A stretch of 64,000 nt of DNA from positions 186,001 through 250,000 of the forward strand of contig CAXBBL010000007.1 of the NCBI GenBank assembly GCA_963974215.1, given 5' to 3'. The notes under the pieces are model-generated. The model was not told the origin of the DNA, made no database searches, and saw only the letters and a list, made by a program, of their open reading frames with translations. Source of the stretch: Croceimicrobium sp963974215. GTDB lineage: Bacteria; Bacteroidota; Bacteroidia; Flavobacteriales; Schleiferiaceae. Below are positions 51,698 through 59,970 of this stretch, one piece after another (the first letter of the stretch is position 1; every line of letters begins with the position of its first letter). The position numbers were made by a program, and so were the translations under genes.

Positions 51698-53422
51698 ATG
51701 GCCGAAGAAAAAGGAACTACAGCGAAGGAGTTTAAATTTGATATGGAAGCATTGCGTAAGAAGCGACACACATATAATTGGCGCTTCTATAGCGAGAAAT
51801 ATGATAATTATTTCAAGTATACAGATGATTATCTATATGAAGAAGGTGCAGTTTTAGAAGGAGAAGAACGAATTGAATGTATTGAAGTCAGTCTTTACAA
51901 ATCACCCGATAAGCCGCCCTATGATTTTTACATTAGATATAGTAACTGGCAGTTAGGCTTGTTAGTTGAGTTTTTCAAAGAAGTATTTGAAGAAAGAGCT
52001 TTTGAAGATGGTTTTCAGCCTTCACACAAGTATGTCAAAATCGTCTTACCTCAAGATCAACACCATGCGATTCTATATGTGATAAATCAATATGGGCTAT
52101 TACCTATCAGAGACTTAATCTTTGAAACGATTTCAACCGCCCAAGGTATGTACACTAAGGATATTGCTCGATGGGAAAGGCCATACTACAAGAAGCTTAT
52201 AGATACGGCAGAGAAACAAACCAATGAAGCGATTAAGGTTATCGAGTGGTCAGGTGTAGATCCAAAGCATAGAATTCCGTTTGATGAAAAGTTAAGGCCT
52301 GAATTAGATCACATAAAATTCGTTTTTAATCCAGGTGGCACAATCAAGATTGAGCATGATTGGCTAAAGAGAGAGTTCATAGAGTACATGATGCGCCATT
52401 ACGATGATATGCATTATAAGGATTGGAAGAAAGACCTTGCACGGTATCCCGACCGTTTTCAGGAAAATGTGAAGAAACACCAATTTAAATACCGCTTAGC
52501 TCATTCCTACTACAATCTTCTCACAAAGAATAACTTCTTTGAAGTCTCAAAAGATGCTCTCTACCCTAATCAATTGATGCTCTGTATTGCTAAATTCATT
52601 GAGTTCTCTTTAATACCAGTGGGTGATTGGGAAGACCCTGATGATGTCAAAATCAGACACATTAGAAATTGGTTAAAACGAAATGACCTTAAGCCTAAAC
52701 TCACCTTTGCAGAAGTGCCTGTAGACCTTGAGAAGTTGAAACAATACTTTGAGCCCAACTTCCTTGAGATAGCAAATGAAACTAAACGTGCAGATGCAAT
52801 TTCTGTCGCTTTTTTTATTTGTAAACGATTCGACACTCAACACCTACTGCCCGAGTTAATACATATAGCTTCATGCATTACTGAGATTACTTGGCTGATT
52901 GGTCACCAAATGTCTGCACAAGGAGTTAAGGACAATCCCAAGAACCCAGAAATGATTGCCTTTAAGAAACTAATGAATGGCATGAAAGGGAAAAAGAAGC
53001 TCACTTCTTTAAAGTTCACTTTGGAAGGAGAAGAAGGTGTACAAGACCTGTCTTCACGCTTACCGATGTTCCTTATAGAAAAGGCGTTACGGGAGTACTA
53101 CGAAGGATACCGCGTGGAATTTGATACTGATGTAGTACCTACTTATTTCAAGAAAAATGAAGACGGCAGCATTAAGATAGACAAGGAAGACCGAATCAGT
53201 GAACCACATGAAAGGTTTTTGGTCCGACTAGTACACTCACTTTACAATTATCTGAAAGACCACTCAGGGATTGAAGAAGGCAAATTTTTAACAGGTGAGC
53301 AGTACTATGAAATAATTGCTTTACTCTTCAAACAAACCTGGGTACTCTACACGAGATATTTAGATGACAGAGCTGTTGTAGAGCAGATCAAAGAGTGGCA
53401 CCAACTAACGCCTGAGTCGTAA
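51698..53422 (+). CDS. hypothetical accessory protein, 574 residues
   Basis: This is a soluble protein with no signal peptide or membrane helix. It is rich in aromatic and charged residues and contains repeated E-Y-M-M-R-H-Y and Y-Y-N-L-L-type helices, suggesting an all-alpha fold. A later stretch holds G-M-K-G-K-K-K-L-T-S. No domain was recognised. It starts 11 bases after the integrase gene, an unusual cargo place, and similar large unknown genes next to integrases are often defence or replication related. Confidence 0.75.
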   Translation: MAEEKGTTAKEFKFDMEALRKKRHTYNWRFYSEKYDNYFKYTDDYLYEEGAVLEGEERIECIEVSLYKSPDKPPYDFYIRYSNWQLGLLVEFFKEVFEERAFEDGFQPSHKYVKIVLPQDQHHAILYVINQYGLLPIRDLIFETISTAQGMYTKDIARWERPYYKKLIDTAEKQTNEAIKVIEWSGVDPKHRIPFDEKLRPELDHIKFVFNPGGTIKIEHDWLKREFIEYMMRHYDDMHYKDWKKDLARYPDRFQENVKKHQFKYRLAHSYYNLLTKNNFFEVSKDALYPNQLMLCIAKFIEFSLIPVGDWEDPDDVKIRHIRNWLKRNDLKPKLTFAEVPVDLEKLKQYFEPNFLEIANETKRADAISVAFFICKRFDTQHLLPELIHIASCITEITWLIGHQMSAQGVKDNPKNPEMIAFKKLMNGMKGKKKLTSLKFTLEGEEGVQDLSSRLPMFLIEKALREYYEGYRVEFDTDVVPTYFKKNEDGSIKIDKEDRISEPHERFLVRLVHSLYNYLKDHSGIEEGKFLTGEQYYEIIALLFKQTWVLYTRYLDDRAVVEQIKEWHQLTPES

Positions 53423-53536
53423 ACTAGTTTTACATCAAGTCTCTCATATCCAGCAGGAACACAACTGATTAAAAACGATACTTAACTGTTCCTTTGAACA
53501 CTATCAAATAGCAACAAATTTGCCTGAATAATTCAA

Positions 53537-53725
53537 ATGAAAAAAGTTATGCAGGTAGAAAAAAAATTAGAAACTAGAGTTAGTGAACTTGAAGAACAGG
53601 TGTTTAAGCCAAAACAATCAAAAAAGGAAAAAAGTAGTCATGGAAAAGTGGTTATTTACATAATACTTATCTCGGAAAAAATTTGGAAGGTAGTTAAGAG
53701 TATATTCTTGGATTCAGACCTATGA
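53537..53725 (+). CDS. small coiled-coil protein
   Basis: The 62-residue protein starts with a coiled-coil-like segment (K-K-L-E-T-R-V-S-E-L-E-E-Q-V) and ends with an amphipathic or membrane-associating helix (V-V-I-Y-I-I-L-I-S). The stop overlaps the start of the next gene (ATGA), which supports it being real. Function is unknown. Confidence 0.5.
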   Translation: MKKVMQVEKKLETRVSELEEQVFKPKQSKKEKSSHGKVVIYIILISEKIWKVVKSIFLDSDL

Positions 53726-54747
53726 GCAAAACCCTATTCAGCAGTTTCAGAGACTTCATTCACAATGGTAAAGAGCCTTGGAAGGCAAGCCTCAGTGAAA
53801 CCAAATACAAGGAACAAACTCTTGCTTTGGTTATTCCTTCTTACAATACACAACCATTGTATGAACTCACCTTTCCACATCCGCTAACTGAGAAGACGAA
53901 GTTCTACAAGAAGCTCATTGACCAGTATACTGTTCAGGAGTTAAACAGCTTTCACGGCATAGTTTCAGAATCCAAGGACAAGGCAAGACTATACCAAGTG
54001 TATTTCCCACTCTCCCGAACATTACCAGGACTAATGAACGATCTACAGAATGCGCTTGAAACCTTGGAACTGACCAACCCGAAATATGAGCCTGATGCCA
54101 GCGGTAAAATTAATCTGACGGACGAATACAACAACTCTTATATCCTCCAGTATCTAAAGCACGAACTTATACGCTTATATCTTGAAGTAATTGAGCATTA
54201 CCCCGATTATGCGAGAGATGTTGAGACAGACGTAAATAGGTTGTATATCAAATTCTTTAATCACGTTCAACCGACCGAACCAGTTATCACTGAAGCCCCT
54301 TTTTTAGAGATTGAAAAGCCAATTGCAGAGCAAAAGATAAAGGCCACCGAAAAAGCCCTAACGGTGATGAAGCGTGATTTCAGAAAGGAAAAGGACTCTA
54401 TTCTTCCTTATGAATCAATCATAAAGGATGGTAGCAAGTTTGCACTCTTTGAAGAAAAGCTATTCCAAAACGGCTTTATTGACTCAGAATACAACGCCAT
54501 TGAATCACATGGCTCAAAAGGCAAATTGGCAGCGATCTATCACCGAATTATTGAGAAGGGCTATTTCAATGAAAGATCTTTTCAGCCGATGAAGCCAATC
54601 GAAACGATTGACATTCGGGCCTTCCTTGATTACCGATACAACACTAACCTAGGTCAACAATTCAGGAGATTCAAGCAGAACGAAGAAAAGCACAAGGAAT
54701 ACCTCGACAGCCAGTATTGGCTAGACACTCTTCCGACCCTTCGTTAA
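53722..54747 (+). CDS. hypothetical accessory protein, 341 residues
   Basis: The soluble protein has a helical C-terminal domain (residues 250-341: F-E-E-K-L-F-Q-N-G-F-I-D-S-E-Y, then R-R-F-K-Q-N-E-E-K-H-K-E-Y). The middle is rich in hydrophobic helix (Y-I-L-Q-Y-L-K-H-E-L-I-R-L-Y-L-E). It looks like the uncharacterised proteins that accompany replication modules in Bacteroidota mobile elements. No family name can be given with confidence. Confidence 0.72.
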   Translation: MSKTLFSSFRDFIHNGKEPWKASLSETKYKEQTLALVIPSYNTQPLYELTFPHPLTEKTKFYKKLIDQYTVQELNSFHGIVSESKDKARLYQVYFPLSRTLPGLMNDLQNALETLELTNPKYEPDASGKINLTDEYNNSYILQYLKHELIRLYLEVIEHYPDYARDVETDVNRLYIKFFNHVQPTEPVITEAPFLEIEKPIAEQKIKATEKALTVMKRDFRKEKDSILPYESIIKDGSKFALFEEKLFQNGFIDSEYNAIESHGSKGKLAAIYHRIIEKGYFNERSFQPMKPIETIDIRAFLDYRYNTNLGQQFRRFKQNEEKHKEYLDSQYWLDTLPTLR

Positions 54748-54775
54748 TCCGCTTCGATTTGCCCTCATTTTTAGT

Positions 54776-54884
54776 ATGGTAAAGTCGCTCGATTTTACCA
54801 TTTCAAATTACCAATCTATTTCATAAACATCTGTTATTCAATGGTTCTTGATGACTCAATTTACCATTGGGCACCTTACCATTT
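54776..54884 (+). repeat. TTACCA repeats upstream of the HTH pair
   Basis: TTACCAT occurs at 54795, 54861 and 54876, with a TTACCAAT variant at 54808. ATGGTAAA (54776-54783) forms an inverted partner of TTTACCAT (54794-54801). The cluster fills most of the 224-bp gap before the HTH genes and may be an operator or iteron-like region. Confidence 0.45.
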
Positions 54885-54971
54885 GCCTTTATTTTCCTTT
54901 GGTCTTGTCAACGGAAATCGTTGGTGACTTTAGCGCTGAAGTCTTTTTCAAATTTTCAAAACCCAATAAAA

Positions 54972-55271
54972 ATGGAAGAGATTTTAAAAAGACTAGAAAT
55001 CATAGAAAAACACGTATTAGACCAAAACATAATACTTAAGAATGTACTCAACTTCAACGAAGCCGCACAATTCCTTGAAGTGTCGCATTCACACTTGTAC
55101 AAGCTCACCAGCTCGGGCAAAATACCCTTCTATAAACCGAATGGTAAGAAGATATACTTCAACCGAGCAGAGCTAGAAGAATGGTTGATGCGCAACCGAA
55201 ATGAAACGAGTGCTGAGATTGACCAAAGAGCAGCCGATTATCTAATCAAAAAAGGGAGAGTGAAGCTATGA
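54972..55271 (+). CDS. HTH_17 DNA-binding protein
   Basis: Started at the ATG at 54972 the protein has 99 residues. A short N-terminal coiled helix (E-E-I-L-K-R-L-E-I-I-E) precedes an HTH_17 domain (N-E-A-A-Q-F-L-E-V-S-H-S-H-L-Y-K-L-T). This fold is common in excisionases and plasmid/element regulators of Bacteroidota. Its stop overlaps the next HTH gene (ATGA). The longer frame to 54867 reads through the repeat region and is rejected. Confidence 0.82.
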   Translation: MEEILKRLEIIEKHVLDQNIILKNVLNFNEAAQFLEVSHSHLYKLTSSGKIPFYKPNGKKIYFNRAELEEWLMRNRNETSAEIDQRAADYLIKKGRVKL

Positions 55272-55564
55272 GTGAGTTAATAGACATGATCCTGAAGCTC
55301 TCTCAGGAAATAAAATGGATTAGAGCCTACTTAGGTCAATTTCAGAAGAGCCAATTAGAGCATTTCATAGATGCTTGGATTGATGGACAAGATGTAATGA
55401 TGGCTTTGCATATCAGCAAGCGCACACTACAATCTTTACGAGATAATGGAACACTGCCATACAGCCGAATTAATGGTAAATTCTACTACAAGGTTTCTGA
55501 CTTAGAAAACCTACTTGAATCCAATTACTCAACTTTTAAAAGCAAGAGCCATGGAAATAAGTAG
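55268..55564 (+). CDS. second HTH_17 DNA-binding protein
   Basis: The 98-residue protein has a helical N-terminus and an HTH_17-like C-terminal half (D-V-M-M-A-L-H-I-S-K-R-T-L-Q-S-L-R-D-N-G-T). It is coupled to the preceding HTH gene and overlaps the next gene by 14 bases. Pairs of such regulators directly before the VirE-N/DUF3987 replication module are typical for Bacteroidota elements. Confidence 0.8.
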   Translation: MSELIDMILKLSQEIKWIRAYLGQFQKSQLEHFIDAWIDGQDVMMALHISKRTLQSLRDNGTLPYSRINGKFYYKVSDLENLLESNYSTFKSKSHGNK

Positions 55565-56480
55565 AGAGTCAGTACTAGAGAGAACACATTACGGGCTTAA
55601 TATCTATGCCCATGTGCTGCGCAAATACTATCCAGGCGAAACAGTCCTTTCCCTTGCGGGAAGGGACTGCAAACCTGCCAAGAATCCTTTCAACCACTCC
55701 AAGGCAACACTTTGGATAAAGATTGTGGAAGGAATGGCCACTCATGTTGATACTGAAAGAGCCATTGAAAATGGTGATGCCTTCGATTTTGCTGCACTTC
55801 ATTTCAAAGTACAGGGACAAGCCCTGTACGATGTATTGAATGAAGAAATGCATTTGCGAATTGATACCAAGCACCCGTTCTATGACTACCAAGAATTTGA
55901 CAAAGAGAAAGAGCCAGTAGCTAAAAAGGAAGAAACTAAAATTCCTGTATTCAGCTACTTCAAAAAGCCCATTACCAATGTCAATCCGTATGGAACCAAG
56001 AGTTTACTTGAAGTTTATGAACTGATTAAAGGCGATACATTCAAGGCAAACACAGCCAAGCTGCGTTCGCTTTCTGATGTAAAAGAAGCCCGCAAGTTCA
56101 AAGCCTTCAATTTTGATTACGTGACCTTCTCAGGCGCATTCTCTTCGAGAAGCGACAAAAACCTGAAAGCACATTCGGGATTGATTGTGATTGACTTTGA
56201 CCACCTTGAAGACCTCAGCGGTCTCAAGGAGCAATTGCTGAATGACAAGCACTTTGAAACCAAATTACTCTTTACCTCACCTTCAGGTGATGGGCTTAAA
56301 TGGGTAATTGCCATCGACATTCAGGAAGCCGATCAACAAACGTGGTTCAGGGGCATTGCCAACTACCTCAACGCAACTTATCAGTTGCAGGTAGATGAAT
56401 CAGGCAAAGACATTTCAAGAGCCTGTTTCCTTCCCCACGACCCAGAGATATTCATTCATTCAAAATACTTAGGACAATGA
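55551..56480 (+). CDS. BT4734/BF3469-type protein with VirE N-terminal-like domain
   Basis: Started at the ATG at 55551 it has 309 residues. The C-terminal two thirds match the BT4734/BF3469 domain (Y-E-L-I-K-G-D-T-F, F-S-G-A-F-S-S-R-S-D-K-N-L-K-A-H-S-G-L-I-V-I-D-F-D, T-S-P-S-G-D-G-L-K-W-V-I). This is a primase-polymerase-like fold with acidic metal residues. It is often annotated VirE, but there is no link to T-DNA transfer. It likely primes element replication with the next gene, which it overlaps by 4 bases. Confidence 0.82.
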   Translation: MEISRESVLERTHYGLNIYAHVLRKYYPGETVLSLAGRDCKPAKNPFNHSKATLWIKIVEGMATHVDTERAIENGDAFDFAALHFKVQGQALYDVLNEEMHLRIDTKHPFYDYQEFDKEKEPVAKKEETKIPVFSYFKKPITNVNPYGTKSLLEVYELIKGDTFKANTAKLRSLSDVKEARKFKAFNFDYVTFSGAFSSRSDKNLKAHSGLIVIDFDHLEDLSGLKEQLLNDKHFETKLLFTSPSGDGLKWVIAIDIQEADQQTWFRGIANYLNATYQLQVDESGKDISRACFLPHDPEIFIHSKYLGQ

Positions 56481-58234
56481 GAGAGAAATTCAATTTGAAC
56501 GATTGGGTAGATACGCTCAAGCAACAAGCAATAGATACGGAACCAAAACAAGAATCTACTAAACAGACAAGAAAGGCAAAGCCTACTCAGCAAGCACCCA
56601 AGCAAGCTGTTAAGCTTTCAGAAGTGGAGACGGTTGTCACCAAACTTGAAGAAGCACAGTTTGACATTACAGGCACTTACAGCGATTGGCGAAACGTTGG
56701 TTTCGCTTTCGCTGATGAGTTAGACGAATCAGGTCGAGATCTGTTTCACCGTGTCAGTAGGTTTCATGGAGCATACAATGAGAAAGAATGCAACGAGCAG
56801 TTTGACAAATGCCTACAATCCAAAGGGCATGGAATCAATATCAGCACCTTCTTCTATTTGGCAAAGCAAGTAGGAATAAAGGTTGGCAAAGTAGAAAGCA
56901 CCATTGAAGTAAAGCCAATGGATATGCCAACCATTCCTGATGCAGTATTTCCGCAACTTCCTGAGTTTCTGCAAAACGTAACCATATATGCCAATTCCAA
57001 TGAAGAGCGAGACATTCTCCTTTTGGGTGCAGTGGTTTGTTTAAGCGCATGTATGCCTAATGTGTTCGGCATTTACGGAAATAGTAAAGTTCACCCCAAC
57101 CTGTTTGTATTTGTTACAGGTAGAGCCTCCGCAGGTAAAGGCGTATTGAATCATTGTAAGCACTTGGTAAACCCTGTACACCACGATTTGCGGGAGCAAG
57201 CCGCCAGGGCCAAACAGGAATACGAAATAGAGCTTGCAGCCTACAATCAATCCAAAGGATCTGATACCAGTGTTCAGAAACCAGCCAAACCACCTGAAAT
57301 GATGCTCTATATTCCTGCCAACAACAGCAGCACGGGAGCCTATCAACTATTGGCTGACAGTGGCGGTAAAGGATTGATATTTGAAACAGAAGGCGACACA
57401 CTTGCCCAATCCTTTAAGTCAGATTATGGCAATTATTCTGATGGTTTTAGGAAAGCCTTTCACCATGAAACCATTTCTTATTTCCGCAGAACCGATAAGG
57501 AGTTTGTAGAGATTGAAAAGCCTTGCATTTCTGCCATGCTTTCAGGCACGCCCAAACAAATCACCAGTCTTATCCCAAGTTCTGAAAACGGTTTATTCAG
57601 CCGCTTTATGTTCTATTACATGAACACGAAATACGAGTGGTTAGATGTATTTGCCAACACAGAAAGCGGAGCATTAGAAGACTACTACAAAGGGCTTGGG
57701 GATACCTTTTATGAATACTACAAATACCTGAAGGCTGCACCCCCAATTTGTTTCAAATTGTCTCCAAAGCAGCAACAAGAGTTCAATCAATACTTCGCCC
57801 AAATGCAGGAGAAATACCTGGCATTGCTCGGTGATGACTTCTTAGGCTCAATCAGACGTTTAGGCTTGATCACCTTTCGTCTGGCCATGATCTTCACGGT
57901 ACTCAGGTCATTTGAGACGGGTGAAGCTGCAAACCCTTTGGTTTGCGCTGATGAAGATTTTCAAGCTGCGCTTGCAATAATTGCAGTATTGATGAAACAC
58001 TCAAGTCATATCTTTTCAGAGTTGCCCGAAGAAACCCAATTATCCATACACAAGACCACCAAAGAACAGTTCTTTGATGCCTTGCCCCCAACCTTCAATA
58101 GGCAAGCCTATTTAAAGTTAGCCGAAACATTGGGAATCAATCCAAAAACCGCAGAAGGCTATGTTAGTCAGTTCAAAAAGAAAGGACTGATTCACCATCC
58201 TAAACAAGACCATTATACTAAATCAGGAAAGTAG
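56477..58234 (+). CDS. DUF3987 primase/helicase-like replication protein
   Basis: The 585-residue protein has a PriCT_2-like N-terminal region (residues 60-135: Y-S-D-W-R-N-V-G-F-A-F-A, then C-N-E-Q-F-D-K-C-L) and a DUF3987 domain with a P-loop-like F-V-T-G-R-A-S-A-G-K-G near residue 215. A C-terminal winged-helix-like end (T-A-E-G-Y-V-S-Q-F-K-K-K-G-L) follows. The gene pair with VirE-N is the standard replication/initiation module of Bacteroidota mobile elements. Confidence 0.82.
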   Translation: MREKFNLNDWVDTLKQQAIDTEPKQESTKQTRKAKPTQQAPKQAVKLSEVETVVTKLEEAQFDITGTYSDWRNVGFAFADELDESGRDLFHRVSRFHGAYNEKECNEQFDKCLQSKGHGINISTFFYLAKQVGIKVGKVESTIEVKPMDMPTIPDAVFPQLPEFLQNVTIYANSNEERDILLLGAVVCLSACMPNVFGIYGNSKVHPNLFVFVTGRASAGKGVLNHCKHLVNPVHHDLREQAARAKQEYEIELAAYNQSKGSDTSVQKPAKPPEMMLYIPANNSSTGAYQLLADSGGKGLIFETEGDTLAQSFKSDYGNYSDGFRKAFHHETISYFRRTDKEFVEIEKPCISAMLSGTPKQITSLIPSSENGLFSRFMFYYMNTKYEWLDVFANTESGALEDYYKGLGDTFYEYYKYLKAAPPICFKLSPKQQQEFNQYFAQMQEKYLALLGDDFLGSIRRLGLITFRLAMIFTVLRSFETGEAANPLVCADEDFQAALAIIAVLMKHSSHIFSELPEETQLSIHKTTKEQFFDALPPTFNRQAYLKLAETLGINPKTAEGYVSQFKKKGLIHHPKQDHYTKSGK

Positions 58235-58309
58235 GACCCTCAGGAAGTTAAGGAAATAGCTCTGATTTAGAAATCAAGCGCCAGCTCAGCGAATAGCTTT
58301 CATTTGCTT

Positions 58310-58350
58310 TTTGGTTTACATTTTAGTATTTTTACTTAGTTTTGTAAACC
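58310..58350 (+). promoter_or_regulatory. promoter and operator of the XRE/PIN pair
   Basis: TAGTTTTG (58337-58344) is an exact TAnnTTTG box with a TTTG at 58310-58313 (23 bases apart). The dyad GGTTTACA (58313-58320) and TGTAAACC (58343-58350), 22 bases apart, brackets it. This is a good candidate operator for the XRE protein encoded directly downstream. Confidence 0.6.
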
Positions 58351-58364
58351 TTAATGAAGCGATA

Positions 58365-59411
58365 ATGAATGAAATATTTGCCAAAAGACTGAAAAGTGCC
58401 AGGGTGATGTCTAGTCTATCTCAAGACCAATTGGTCGAAAAAATGGGCGGCTTGGTGTCTAAGAATGCTATCTCAAAATATGAGAAGGGTCAAATGATGC
58501 CCAATAGTGATGTGCTAATTGCACTTGCAAAAGCCCTAGATGTAAAGACTGATTTCTTCTATCGTGAGTTTACCGTATCTATTGATAAAATAGAGTTTAG
58601 AAAGAAAAGTAAACTTGGTAAGAAAAAGGAAAACTCAATTAAAGAGCAGGTTGTAGATGTTGTAAATCGCTACCTTGAATTAGAGCAATTCCTAAATATT
58701 CAATCAGAATTTGAAAATCCAATTTCTCATATCTCAATTAATGATAAGTGGGATGTGGAAAATGCCGCAAGTGAGCTTTTACGAGCTTGGAATTTGGGAA
58801 ATAATGCCCTTCCAAATGTCATTGACCTTCTAGAAGACAAAGAAATTAAGGTAGTTGAAATTGACGCACCAGAAGAATTTGATGGGTTTTCAGGATGGGC
58901 AGATGGTAAATATCCAGTCATAGTTTTAAATAAAACCTTTGGGCTTGAAAGGAAAAGACTAACCGCTTTGCATGAGTTAGCTCACCTTTTACTTCAATTC
59001 AATGATGATATAGAACACAGACCAATGGAAAAAATGTGCTTTCAGTTTGGCGGAGCACTACTCATGCCTTTAGATACTTTCAAACGCGAATTTGGCGAGA
59101 ATAGAAGCCATTTAGCTATAAACGAGCTCATAGCCATGAAAGAAACCTATGGCATGTCTGTTCAAGCAATCATGGCCAGGGCTAATGTTCTTGAACTTAT
59201 TTCCAGCTTTACTTACATCAGATTCAATCAATGGATCAGCAACAATAAGACTGAAGAAGGTCTTGGTGAGTACATTGGCGTAGAGCAATCCAAGAGATTC
59301 AATCAACTAATCTACAGGGCAGCTTCAGAAGAGATAATCTCGATGAGTAAAGCTGCGAACCTCTCGAATCAGAAATTGGCTCAATTCAGAAGAAACTTTG
59401 TCGCTTTATGA
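58365..59411 (+). CDS. XRE regulator with ImmA/IrrE metallopeptidase domain
   Basis: From the ATG at 58365 the protein has 348 residues. An XRE HTH (about residues 5-62: S-A-R-V-M-S-S-L-S-Q-D-Q-L-V-E-K, then I-S-K-Y-E-K-G-Q) is followed by an ImmA/IrrE (COG2856) domain. Its zinc motif H-E-L-A-H is at 203-207, and the M-E-K-M-C-F-Q-F-G-G-A-L-L-M-P stretch follows. XRE-COG2856 proteins are commonly antitoxin-like regulators with protease activity. The overlap with the PIN gene (ATGA) points to a toxin-antitoxin module. Confidence 0.88.
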   Translation: MNEIFAKRLKSARVMSSLSQDQLVEKMGGLVSKNAISKYEKGQMMPNSDVLIALAKALDVKTDFFYREFTVSIDKIEFRKKSKLGKKKENSIKEQVVDVVNRYLELEQFLNIQSEFENPISHISINDKWDVENAASELLRAWNLGNNALPNVIDLLEDKEIKVVEIDAPEEFDGFSGWADGKYPVIVLNKTFGLERKRLTALHELAHLLLQFNDDIEHRPMEKMCFQFGGALLMPLDTFKREFGENRSHLAINELIAMKETYGMSVQAIMARANVLELISSFTYIRFNQWISNNKTEEGLGEYIGVEQSKRFNQLIYRAASEEIISMSKAANLSNQKLAQFRRNFVAL

Positions 59412-59917
59412 AGATAATAGTCAATGATGCCAACATACTTATTGACTTAGTAGAGCTTCAACTACTGCCTCATTTTTTCGAATTGACATTTGACTTTTAT
59501 ACCACGTCACTTGTTTTTGAAGAATTAGAAGAAGATCAACAAGAAGCCTTAGAACCATTCCTTGGTTCAGGTTCTCTGTTGGTTCACGAAATGTCAAATG
59601 AACAACTTTCTGAAATCAATGATATTCAGAAAACGAAACCGTCCCTATCTCCTCAAGATTGTTCTGCGTTCTATCAAGCGCAGATTGAAGAAGGTATTCT
59701 TATTACAAGCGACAACACACTCAGGAAGTTTGCTCAAGCAAATGAACAAGAAGTTCATGGTCATTTATGGGTATTTGATAGAATGTTTGAAGCCGAAACC
59801 ATAACAGGAGAATTGGCTACAGAAAAGCTAAATGAACTTTGTACCCAAGTAAATCAAAAATTAGGACTACCAGAAAATGAATGTCAGAATCGATATAATC
59901 AATGGTCAAATGGGTAA
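59408..59917 (+). CDS. PIN-domain protein, putative toxin
   Basis: The 169-residue protein has the acidic set expected of PIN nucleases: Asp7 (I-V-N-D-A-N), Glu39 (V-F-E-E-L), Asp84 (S-P-Q-D-C-S-A) and Asp102 (I-T-S-D-N-T). PIN toxins cleave RNA. The start overlaps the XRE/ImmA gene, making this a likely two-gene toxin-antitoxin or stress-response cassette. The pairing with ImmA/IrrE is known from genome surveys but its mechanism is poorly studied. Confidence 0.82.
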   Translation: MKIIVNDANILIDLVELQLLPHFFELTFDFYTTSLVFEELEEDQQEALEPFLGSGSLLVHEMSNEQLSEINDIQKTKPSLSPQDCSAFYQAQIEEGILITSDNTLRKFAQANEQEVHGHLWVFDRMFEAETITGELATEKLNELCTQVNQKLGLPENECQNRYNQWSNG

Positions 59918-59970
59918 TTATTCCTTTAAATCCTTAATTTCCTTGAAGTCCTAATTCAAAGAGAAAGCCT

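Noticed and set aside
53423..53536. 114-bp gap considered for a small RNA or terminator
   Set aside because: No convincing stem with a T-run or promoter was found.
55551..56480. VirE-like domain considered as evidence of T-DNA or type IV secretion effector function
   Set aside because: The BT4734/VirE-N name is historical; in Bacteroidota elements it is a replication-type protein, and no virB or tra gene is present.
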